From assembly GCA_903871805.1 (NCBI GenBank), contig CAIQIE010000174.1, positions 1-36,915 of the forward strand: a DNA stretch of 36,915 bases, written 5' to 3'. A program made the translations under genes and the position numbers. Position 1 is the stretch's first letter, and every line of letters begins with the position of its first letter. Of the stretch, positions 1-6,940 are shown piece after piece. The DNA comes from an uncultured Planctomycetaceae bacterium (GTDB lineage Bacteria; Planctomycetota; Planctomycetia; Planctomycetales; Planctomycetaceae). The notes beneath the pieces were generated by a model. It made no database searches. It was not told the DNA's origin and was given only the letters and a program-made list of their open reading frames with translations.

Positions 1-70
1 CGAATGCCTTTTCGAGGCCTTCGGATGTGGTACCCCACGCGAGGCTTCCCACAAAAATGTTCTTACTCAT
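1..70 (-). CDS. RRM-domain RNA-binding protein, 5' end only
   Basis: Reading the minus strand from the ATG at 70 gives 23 codons to the window edge, starting MSKNIFVGSLAWGTTSEGL. This matches the first beta strand and RNP-2 motif (IFVGSL) of a single RRM domain, as in the short bacterial glycine-rich RNA-binding proteins of cyanobacteria and planctomycetes. In that family the proteins are about 80-150 residues long and bind single-stranded RNA; many are cold-responsive, though nothing here shows that. The rest of the gene lies outside the window, so length, RNP-1 and any glycine-rich tail cannot be checked. It is transcribed divergently from fhcC across a roughly 590-bp gap. Identity as an RRM is fairly sure; function beyond RNA binding is inference. 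Confidence 0.7.
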   Translation of the reverse strand, partial: MSKNIFVGSLAWGTTSEGLEKAF

Positions 71-659
71 CACACAAACCCTGAGCCTTGCAGCTCCCAA
101 AACACTGATCGCTGCCCCAACGGCAGCTGTTTGAACACGCAGGTAAAACAACCGGAACTGTTGGTATTTTTGCCCACAGTGGAGTGAACGCAGTTGATTG
201 AACAACCGGTGATCACGATGCCAGTGGACTGTACTACCAGAAAGGACCGGGGTTGTTGGGGGGAAACTGCAGAGGAACTCAAGTCGAAAACCGAGAACAC
301 TGTAGAATCACACCATGAGAAATCCGAGAAGACTGTCGTAACACAACAGCACCCGGGTTCTCTGGGAGAAGACTTTACGAACTGCCACAGAAAATAGCAA
401 GGTGGCACACGGCGGTTCGGTACAGGCTTTTTCTGTTTTTTTCGTTCTGTTTTTGGTGTGGGTTCGCGGTTTTCTGTTCTGATGCGGGAATTTTCGTTTC
501 GATTGGCCGGTATTGTCTTTATGTTGCGGGGCGTCGGCAAAAACTGCGGGAAGAGCTGTTTGGGGAATCCCTTGTTGTCGAAACGCGTTTGGCGCGTTAG
601 CTTTCCCGGGTAATTTTGGTTTGGCAGTGTTCCGGTGTCTGTTACGCAATCACGGGCGA
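71..659. other. Intergenic region between divergent RRM gene and fhcC
   Basis: This stretch of about 590 bp has several open frames but none with a recognisable domain or plausible start context. A T-rich tract with repeated TTCTGTT-like units occupies roughly 427-480. The region must hold the 5' leader and promoter of the RRM gene and the promoter of fhcC, but I could not assign either convincingly. Confidence 0.5.
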
Positions 660-1496
660 ATGAATTCTATGACGATCACTTTTTACTACCATGGAAAGAC
701 CAGTGTGCCTGTGGAAATTGAGGGGCTGACACCGGACTGGGCCGTGGATAAAACGCTGTCGGAGATTGAGCAATTTGAGATTTTCGAGGGAAATCGTCGG
801 ATTCCGCTGGGGGAAATGTTTCGGGTGACAGGCAGCCCGGGCGATCGGAACATGGTTTTTGAGGGAGATTTGGCTGGAGTTCACTGGATCGGATCGCACA
901 TGGCATCCGGAACCGTGCGGGTGGTGGGGCATGCCGGTCGGCATGTCGGCAGTCAGATGAAGGGTGGTCAGCTGACTGTGGAAGGAAACGCTGGCGGATG
1001 GGTGGGTGCCGAGATGAAGCGCGGGCGGATTCATGTCCATGGGAACGCCGGGCATCTGGTCGGAGCGGCCTATCGTGGAGCCAGCCGCGGGATGACCGGC
1101 GGCACGATTTTGGTCGATGGAAACGCAGGGAATGAGACTGGTTTGACGATGCGGCGAGGCATGATTGCCATTGGCGGCAACTGTGGTGACCTTGCTGGCT
1201 TCAATATGATTGCCGGCAGCATACTGATTTTTGGCGAGTGTGGTATTCGTCCGGGGGCAGGTATGCGACGCGGGACGATTGGAATTTTGGGGCCTAATCC
1301 TCCGCAGCTGCTTCCCAGCTTTCGTTACTCTTCAACGCTGAAACCGCAAATCCTTTCCGTCATGCTCCGCTTTCTGCGGTCTCACAATTTTTCCGTGGAC
1401 AGCAGTCTGATGGCGTCTGCGGTAGATGTGTATCGTGGAGATCTGGTGTCCCTTGGCCTTGGGGAGATCCTTTTCCTGAATAGTCAGGCTGGTTAA
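660..1496 (+). CDS. fhcC: Formylmethanofuran dehydrogenase subunit C homologue (formyltransferase/hydrolase complex)
   Basis: The 278-residue product is dominated from about residue 75 to 205 by a run of glycine-rich repeats of about 20 residues (GxxVGxxMxxGxIxVxGNAG type, for example GNAGGWVGAEMKRGRIHVHG). This is the beta-helical GXGXXXG fold of FwdC/FmdC/FhcC and of the glutamate synthase alpha C-terminal domain. In bacteria FhcC is a structural subunit of the cytoplasmic formyltransferase/hydrolase complex that releases formate from formyl carriers in the tetrahydromethanopterin-linked C1 oxidation pathway. Planctomycetes are known to carry these genes. The start could be ATG 660 or ATG 669; neither has a strong Shine-Dalgarno. 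Longer upstream extensions lack homology. fhcA, fhcB and fhcD are not adjacent, so the complex must be encoded at scattered loci. Confidence 0.9.
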   Translation: MNSMTITFYYHGKTSVPVEIEGLTPDWAVDKTLSEIEQFEIFEGNRRIPLGEMFRVTGSPGDRNMVFEGDLAGVHWIGSHMASGTVRVVGHAGRHVGSQMKGGQLTVEGNAGGWVGAEMKRGRIHVHGNAGHLVGAAYRGASRGMTGGTILVDGNAGNETGLTMRRGMIAIGGNCGDLAGFNMIAGSILIFGECGIRPGAGMRRGTIGILGPNPPQLLPSFRYSSTLKPQILSVMLRFLRSHNFSVDSSLMASAVDVYRGDLVSLGLGEILFLNSQAG

Positions 1497-1506
1497 GAAG
1501 TCGGTG

Positions 1507-1540
1507 TTTCAGGACGGTGAGAATTGACGGGAGCCTGAAA
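1507..1540 (+). terminator. Possible intrinsic terminator after fhcC
   Basis: TTTCAGG (1507-1513) pairs perfectly with CCTGAAA (1534-1540) and is followed immediately by TTTT. The loop is long (20 nt), so the hairpin is only moderately convincing. It lies 10 bp past the fhcC stop. Confidence 0.35.
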
Positions 1541-1701
1541 TTTTCCCTGAAAAACCAGAACGGGTTGCCATGCACTCTGGCAGTGGTTCCGCTGGATGTT
1601 CAGAATGACAGTGTGAGAATTGTGAGTGCTTTTGTCATAATGCGGGTGACTTCCGGAAAGTGCCCGCCGTGTCGGCTTACCAACTGATTCAGGAACCTGC
1701 C

Positions 1702-2427
1702 GTGATCACAAACCTGGTGCGTTACTGCGTGGGACATTTCGGGGTACTGTGTCTGGTCCTTTTCGCCTTGTGTTTCTCCTGCGCAAGCGATGCCGCGTTT
1801 GGCCAGAGCCGAGAGCGGGATGCAAAGAAAAAGGAATCGTCTGCGTCTCCTCAGCAGTTGGAGGCACGCATTTCCAAAGCGGAAGAGCAGTTGCTGGAAG
1901 AGTATCTGTCCATAGCCAACGAGTACTACAAGCAGGGTGAGAAGGATCAGTCGATCGTAGTGCTGGAACGCATCGCACAGATCAATCCGCGCATGGAGGG
2001 AATTCGACAGCGAATCGACGGGATCAGAGAAGAGTTGATTCAGGAGAATGGGATCAAGACGGACTTTGATACGTCAAAGCTTTGGCTGCCCATTGCGGAG
2101 GTAGAGGAAGGAAAGCCTTTACGCCTGGTGGTTACCGGCGATTACAAGCTGGACCTGACAACATCAGTGACCACTGGTGGACTTCCGACTGGCGACCCGG
2201 CAAAGGACCACGTTGCCGGAGCACCGTTTGGTGCCCTGGTGGGAATGGTGTTTACGGATGGAAAGCCTGGCGAGCCGTTTCTAATCAGCGGTGGTGTTGA
2301 ACACACACCAAAGAAGACCGGGACACTGTTTCTTCGTGTCAACGTACCTGCGGTAGCCAAGTGCAAGGGCGAATTGAAAGTGCAGGCCAGCGGTGCGGTA
2401 AAACCCGTCTCCAAAGTGAAACGATAG
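1702..2427 (+). CDS. Secreted protein with LecA-like C-terminal domain and TPR-like helical N-terminus
   Basis: The 241-residue product starts at a GTG preceded by AGGAA six bases upstream; a GTG at 1660 is an alternative without such a site. It opens with a signal peptide (hydrophobic core roughly residues 12-27, then a small-residue stretch ending AAFGQ). Residues about 45-105 are charged and helical with a TPR-like pattern (YLSIANEYYKQGEKDQSIVV). Residues about 140-235 resemble the calcium-dependent PA-IL/LecA-like beta-sandwich domain common in secreted planctomycete proteins (GAPFGALVGMV, then FLISGG, then GTLFLRVN). A role in carbohydrate binding or surface assembly is inference. The stop codon merges into a heptamer tandem repeat. 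Confidence 0.6.
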   Translation: MITNLVRYCVGHFGVLCLVLFALCFSCASDAAFGQSRERDAKKKESSASPQQLEARISKAEEQLLEEYLSIANEYYKQGEKDQSIVVLERIAQINPRMEGIRQRIDGIREELIQENGIKTDFDTSKLWLPIAEVEEGKPLRLVVTGDYKLDLTTSVTTGGLPTGDPAKDHVAGAPFGALVGMVFTDGKPGEPFLISGGVEHTPKKTGTLFLRVNVPAVAKCKGELKVQASGAVKPVSKVKR

Positions 2428-2461
2428 TCGGGTGTCGGGTGTCGGGCGTCGGGTGTCGGGG
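2427..2461 (+). repeat. Tandem heptamer repeat (GTCGGGT)x5
   Basis: Five head-to-tail heptamers are visible: GTCGGGT, GTCGGGT, GTCGGGC, GTCGGGT, GTCGGGG. The first overlaps the last base of the TAG stop of the preceding gene. The array is G-rich on the plus strand and would be prone to slippage. Confidence 0.9.
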
Positions 2462-2941
2462 CCAATTTTTTTGTGCACCTGCTGAGTTCCGTTTTGCAGA
2501 GGCTGCTTGCCTGGACGGAGGATCAGCGTCGCTGAAGAGTCCTGATGTTTGGCTGCTGATATCAGCTGATCCGAGAACTGCGATGCGTGTGTTCGTGATC
2601 GCAGATTTGATACACCCGAATGTCAGCTCGGCGGCATCCGGTACGGATTCTGTGATTCGGGCTTCGTGCTGGTTTTTCGTTACGTCCCGAGAATTGTTGC
2701 GCAAACCGAGTGTTTTGTTGGTTGCCAGCGACAATTTCGGCATGGCCAGCCTTGTTTGTGGTCGAAGCGTTCTCGCTTTTTTCCTGCGGATTCTGATATA
2801 TTTGCTGCTGCACTTTGCAGACAGTGCCTGAACGCGGCCTGGATCACGACGGTTTGCGGAACAGCTAAATCCTGGTGACATCAAGTCCGCAGGCTGAAGC
2901 AGGTATTTGCGTTCGGTCTGAGTGTTGGTCCAGTGGGATCA
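2462..2941. other. Intergenic region before the kinase
   Basis: About 480 bp with overlapping open frames on both strands, none matching a family and none with a good start context. I see no convincing promoter or RNA structure. Confidence 0.4.
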
Positions 2942-4522
2942 ATGGCGCGAGTGATTCGCAGCGAATCTCCATGGTTGTCTTTTTGGGGCAGGATCACAGT
3001 GAATCGGCAGGAACCGGAAAACGCATTGCCAAATTCGTCAGATCTGAGCAACCTCAGGATCGGCGAGTTTCTGTTGTTGCGTCGCCTGGGAAGTGGCGGG
3101 ATGGCGGATGTGTACCTTGCGGAGCAGACATCGCTGGGGCGTCAGGTTGCGGTGAAGGTGTTAAAGAGTAATTCACTGCAGGCCAACGGGGATGTTCTGC
3201 TGCGGCGGTTTGAACAGGAAGCGCGGGCCGCCGGTGGTCTGAGTCATCCGAATCTGGTGCAGATCATCACAACTGGTCGTGAGGGGGCCGTTGCGTATAT
3301 TGTTCAGGAATACGTCCCGGGCATGAATCTCAGTCAGTGGATTCGGCGAAACGGTCCGCCTGACTATGCCACTGGTTTGAAGTGGCTGCAGCAGATTGCA
3401 GCGGCATTGCGAACAGCGTCAGAAGCGGGGATTGTGCACCGCGATGTCAAACCGGAAAATATTCTGTTGACGCGTGCCGGCGTCGCCAAGGTCACGGATT
3501 TTGGTCTGGCTCAGCTGAATCAGCCCAGAACCCCCGCAATGAATCTCACGCAGGCTGGAACGACCATGGGGACTCCGTGGTACATGAGTCCTGAGCAGAT
3601 TCAGGGGGAAAAGCTGGATCATCGTTCGGATCAGTATTCACTGGGTGTGACTGCCTACCATATGTTTGCGGGCCAACCGCCATTTTCCGGTAAGAATCCG
3701 ATGGCGGTTGCCGTTCAGCACCTGAAGGAAAAGCCTCTGCCATTAAGGCATTATCGGGCTGATCTTCCGCAGCAGTTATGTGCGGTCATTGAGCGGATGA
3801 TTCAGAAGAAGCCTGCGGATCGGTTTTCCGATGGGGCGACACTGGAACGGGCCCTGACAGAATTGAATCACGTTCCTGTGAATGAAAACCTGGAGCGTGG
3901 TTCCGGACTTCGCGGGCTTCTCCGACGGATGCGCAGGCCACTGCAGCTGGGCGCCGTTGCTGTTCCTGTCTGCGTCGTGCTGGGGTATTCCGGAAGTCGA
4001 CTGCTGAATCCCCCTCTGAGTCTGGAGTATCCAGAGACAAGCCCGGAGGTGGCACAGGAGCTGACTGCTGCAAGGCAGTTTGCGAAGGCGATACTGCAGC
4101 CTGACCGTCAGGATTTGTGGCGTGCGGTCTCGCGGTATTTTCCCGGTACTCCGGAAGCGGACATGGCATCACTTCAGCTGGGTGTGATGCTGATGTCCAG
4201 TGTGGTCCCGGATGTTGACCAGGCCTATCGGGCATTCACGGAAGTACGAGAAAAGGGCGAACTGGCTCCGGAAAAAAATTATCTGCAGTTTCTGGGCATG
4301 ATTGGGCAGGCATACGCATTAAAGAACAGAGAACGCAACTCGGAACTGGAGCTGATCCTGTCGGAAATTTACGAACAGATTGAGGCTTACGAGTCTGACG
4401 ATGTGATGCAGCTGGACATTGACCGAGCCCCGACAGAGCTGCAGAATTTCTTTGCAAGAATCCTGCAGGCTCGTCGTCAGCAGTTGGCCGAAGGGAATTC
4501 GGCGCCAGCTTCGGGACGATAA
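2942..4522 (+). CDS. Membrane-anchored Ser/Thr protein kinase (Hanks type)
   Basis: The 526-residue product starts at ATG 2942 (GTG 2933 is also possible). The kinase domain spans about residues 40-310. It has a Gly-rich loop (LGSGGMADVYLAE), catalytic Lys at about 72 (VAVKVLK), the HRDVKPENILL catalytic loop at about 166, DFG at about 186, and a GTPWYMSPEQ activation-segment end. All catalytic residues are present, so it should be active. One hydrophobic segment at about 334-352 anchors it; the C-terminal 170 residues are helical and presumably outside the cytoplasm, with no family I recognise. Substrates cannot be deduced. It converges on der with only 78 bp between the stops. Confidence 0.92.
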   Translation: MARVIRSESPWLSFWGRITVNRQEPENALPNSSDLSNLRIGEFLLLRRLGSGGMADVYLAEQTSLGRQVAVKVLKSNSLQANGDVLLRRFEQEARAAGGLSHPNLVQIITTGREGAVAYIVQEYVPGMNLSQWIRRNGPPDYATGLKWLQQIAAALRTASEAGIVHRDVKPENILLTRAGVAKVTDFGLAQLNQPRTPAMNLTQAGTTMGTPWYMSPEQIQGEKLDHRSDQYSLGVTAYHMFAGQPPFSGKNPMAVAVQHLKEKPLPLRHYRADLPQQLCAVIERMIQKKPADRFSDGATLERALTELNHVPVNENLERGSGLRGLLRRMRRPLQLGAVAVPVCVVLGYSGSRLLNPPLSLEYPETSPEVAQELTAARQFAKAILQPDRQDLWRAVSRYFPGTPEADMASLQLGVMLMSSVVPDVDQAYRAFTEVREKGELAPEKNYLQFLGMIGQAYALKNRERNSELELILSEIYEQIEAYESDDVMQLDIDRAPTELQNFFARILQARRQQLAEGNSAPASGR

Positions 4523-4567
4523 TCAAACAGCGGTGACTGCCGCCCGGGAAAGCATCAGTGGTATGAT

Positions 4568-4592
4568 GCTGGCAGCAGCTATACCTGCCAGC
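4568..4592. terminator. Hairpin between convergent kinase and der genes
   Basis: GCTGGCAG (4568-4575) pairs perfectly with CTGCCAGC (4585-4592) around a 9-nt loop, in the 78-bp gap between two convergent stop codons. There is no T-tract on either side, so it would be a bidirectional structural terminator at best. Confidence 0.4.
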
Positions 4593-4600
4593 AGGCGTTA

Positions 4601-6166
4601 TCAGACCAGGTCATCGTCGTCAACAAAATTTGGTGCCGGAAAGTCCGGATCCTCTTCGAAATCTTCGTCGAATTCCTCGTCGTCATCAATCATCAGGATA
4701 TGGCTGGAAATCATGCCATCAGTCTCAGCATCACCGAGCACATCGCCGTCGTCCAGTTGATCTTCCGGCAGTTCTGTAATTTCAACCGGTTCGTCTTCTT
4801 CCACGGCGGTACTGAGCAGGTCCGGATCCGTTTCGTTTCGGCTGCGGAGCACCAGTCGGATGGGCACTTCGCGAAATGGAGTGGATTCACGAAGGAATCC
4901 GAGGAGGTAGCGTTTCCAGGATTCGTCGAGCAGGGAGGAGTCGTTGCATTTGAGCACGATGGTGGGAGGGGAGCCGGCAATTTGTGAGGCGAAGTAGATT
5001 TTGGGGCGACGATTCTTTCGCATCGGGGGCGAATTGCGTTCGATGGCGATTCGCAGAGCTTTGTTCAGTCGCCCTGTCGTCATTCGCAGATTGGCCTGCT
5101 TAAAGACGGATTGAGCCAGGTTCACCAGTTTGCGGATGTTACGGCCATCCTTCGCGGTGATGATGGCGATAGGCACGTGCCGCATGGATTCGAAGCTATT
5201 GAGCAGATACTTGACCCAGCGTTCTGTGGTCATGCCTGCTTCGATGGCACGATCCCATTTATTGATCACGAAGATGCAGGGTTTGAAGTGTTCACTGATT
5301 TCTTCTACCAGCTGTTTGTCGACTCGGGAAATGGTCTGTGTCGCGTCGAAGAACATCAGCACCAGATCGGCACGACGAATGCTTCTCTGGGCGCGGACCA
5401 GCCCGTAAAACTCGATGTCGTTTTCCAGGCTTTTTCGCTTGCGAACTCCGGGGGTATCGATGGCCACCAGCGAGCGACCATCCATTTCAAAACGAATATC
5501 AATGCTGTCGCGTGTTGTACCGGGAATTTCGCTGACGATGACTCGTTCGCACTGGGCCAGTTGATTGATAAAGGTACTTTTGCCAACGTTACGTCGTCCG
5601 ACGACTGCAATACGCAGATCGGAAGGTGCCAGTATTTTGTCGCCCTCCTGCACTTCCATTTCATCCTGCGATGGCAGCATGCTGACAATTTCGTCAATCA
5701 GATCGTGACGACCGCGGTTTGCCTTGACACTGGTTGTCACATAGGGGGCAGACACCAGTTGCAAAAAGGATGCGGCTTCTGCGTCCAGAGAGTTGGAATC
5801 GCATTTGTTGACAACCAGCAGCACGGGGCGAGACACCTTGCGGAGACGCCTTGCCACTTCTTCGTCCAGTGGGGTAATCCCGGCTTTTGCGTCTACAACA
5901 AACACCAGCAGGTCGGCTTCGTCAATTCCTGCCTGGATCTGACGTTCGATGTCCTCGGACAAATCGTCGCTGTCGACGATGCCAATTCCGCCCGTATCAA
6001 TCAGTTCGAAGTACCGGTTGTTCTCATGCATGTACCAGGTAACACGATCGCGTGTCACTCCGGCAGTTGGATCGACAACAGAAATCAGACGGTCCGCCAG
6101 CCAATTCAGCAGCGAGCTCTTTCCGACATTCGGGCGCCCCGTAATCGCCACTTTCGGAATTCCCAT
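4601..6166 (-). CDS. der: Ribosome-assembly GTPase Der (EngA)
   Basis: The 521-residue product has the tandem GTPase architecture unique to Der, which acts in 50S subunit maturation. G1 motifs are at about 10-17 (GRPNVGKS) and 190-197 (GRRNVGKS), G3 motifs DTGG at 57 and DTPG at 237, and G4 motifs NKCD at 120 and NKWD at 302. A KH-like domain follows at about 355-443. I chose the ATG at 6166 because GGAGG lies about a dozen bases upstream and the protein then begins exactly at the family start; the frame is open further upstream without homology. The last 65 residues are a highly acidic tail rich in Asp and Glu, an extension beyond the KH-like domain. Confidence 0.97.
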   Translation of the reverse strand: MGIPKVAITGRPNVGKSSLLNWLADRLISVVDPTAGVTRDRVTWYMHENNRYFELIDTGGIGIVDSDDLSEDIERQIQAGIDEADLLVFVVDAKAGITPLDEEVARRLRKVSRPVLLVVNKCDSNSLDAEAASFLQLVSAPYVTTSVKANRGRHDLIDEIVSMLPSQDEMEVQEGDKILAPSDLRIAVVGRRNVGKSTFINQLAQCERVIVSEIPGTTRDSIDIRFEMDGRSLVAIDTPGVRKRKSLENDIEFYGLVRAQRSIRRADLVLMFFDATQTISRVDKQLVEEISEHFKPCIFVINKWDRAIEAGMTTERWVKYLLNSFESMRHVPIAIITAKDGRNIRKLVNLAQSVFKQANLRMTTGRLNKALRIAIERNSPPMRKNRRPKIYFASQIAGSPPTIVLKCNDSSLLDESWKRYLLGFLRESTPFREVPIRLVLRSRNETDPDLLSTAVEEDEPVEITELPEDQLDDGDVLGDAETDGMISSHILMIDDDEEFDEDFEEDPDFPAPNFVDDDDLV

Positions 6167-6940
6167 GTCCTTCAGCCTCCGCCCTGTTCCTGTGATCGAT
6201 TTGCGGGACCAGAGTCCCGCGGAGTTCTTTTTTTCAGGGGAAGACATCTCCCCTGCTTTGCCCTGCCACGCACTGATTCCGCATTACGAATTTCAGCTGC
6301 GATTTTTTTAAACCTGCGACTGATCCCAACGCTTCTGTCAGACTTACGCGGGTTGCTGCTGTGCTGTGTGGTAGCACTGCAGGCAATTTTAAACGCGTTG
6401 AGGCCGCAGAAGACGTCTTGTTCGAACGACGTCGTGGCCCTGACGTGTCGTATTTCTTTCGATTGGCAATAACCGCAAAGGCAACTCCCTGGCACTTCTG
6501 TCACATCGAAAGCCCTGTAGTTTACACATCCGCAGCGGGATAGGCACGCGGCTACGGAAAAACTCTCGTGACTTTTTGCAGAAGTCAGAACATTCAATGC
6601 GTTTTGACTCGATGAACCTCGCTAAAGGGAACCCCGGACGTTACGCATTTTCAATCAATTTGCTCCTGAAGCGGCAAATTGAGCTGTTTCAATGCCAGCA
6701 GGGGTTGCTGTACAGATGGCACGACCTGCGAATGATTCCGCGCGTCACCAAAGCCGCCGGATTCCGGAATTCCTGGGATTACAACGGGCATTACGAACCA
6801 TTTTGCACACCGCGAACGATCGCTGAGGCGTCCAAATCAGCCGCAGCAGCAAACTGTAATGGACTATGCCATTCCTGACGCGCAACCCGCCCGGGACGGT
6901 CCGTGATCCGGGCCTGCTTTTGCCTGCGGATCAGCGTCGT
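6167..6940. other. Long intergenic region upstream of der
   Basis: About 770 bp without a supportable gene. Open frames here (for example 6576-6878 plus) lack homology and start signals. The region includes the der leader. GATCCG at 6905-6910 pairs with CGGATC at 6927-6932 close to the end of the neighbouring minus-strand gene, a weak candidate terminator. Confidence 0.4.

Noticed and set aside
513..659. Upstream extension of fhcC
   Set aside because: The extra 49 residues lack homology and a start signal; the FhcC-like protein begins at 660 or 669.
2339..2884. 181-codon minus-strand frame across the heptamer array
   Set aside because: Its repetitive HPTPDTR stretch is just the translated heptamer; the rest has no homology.
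5111..6472. 453-codon open frame on the plus strand
   Set aside because: It is antisense to der, which has complete GTPase motifs; the plus-strand product has no recognisable domain and is rich in His/Cys/Gln as expected for a shadow frame.
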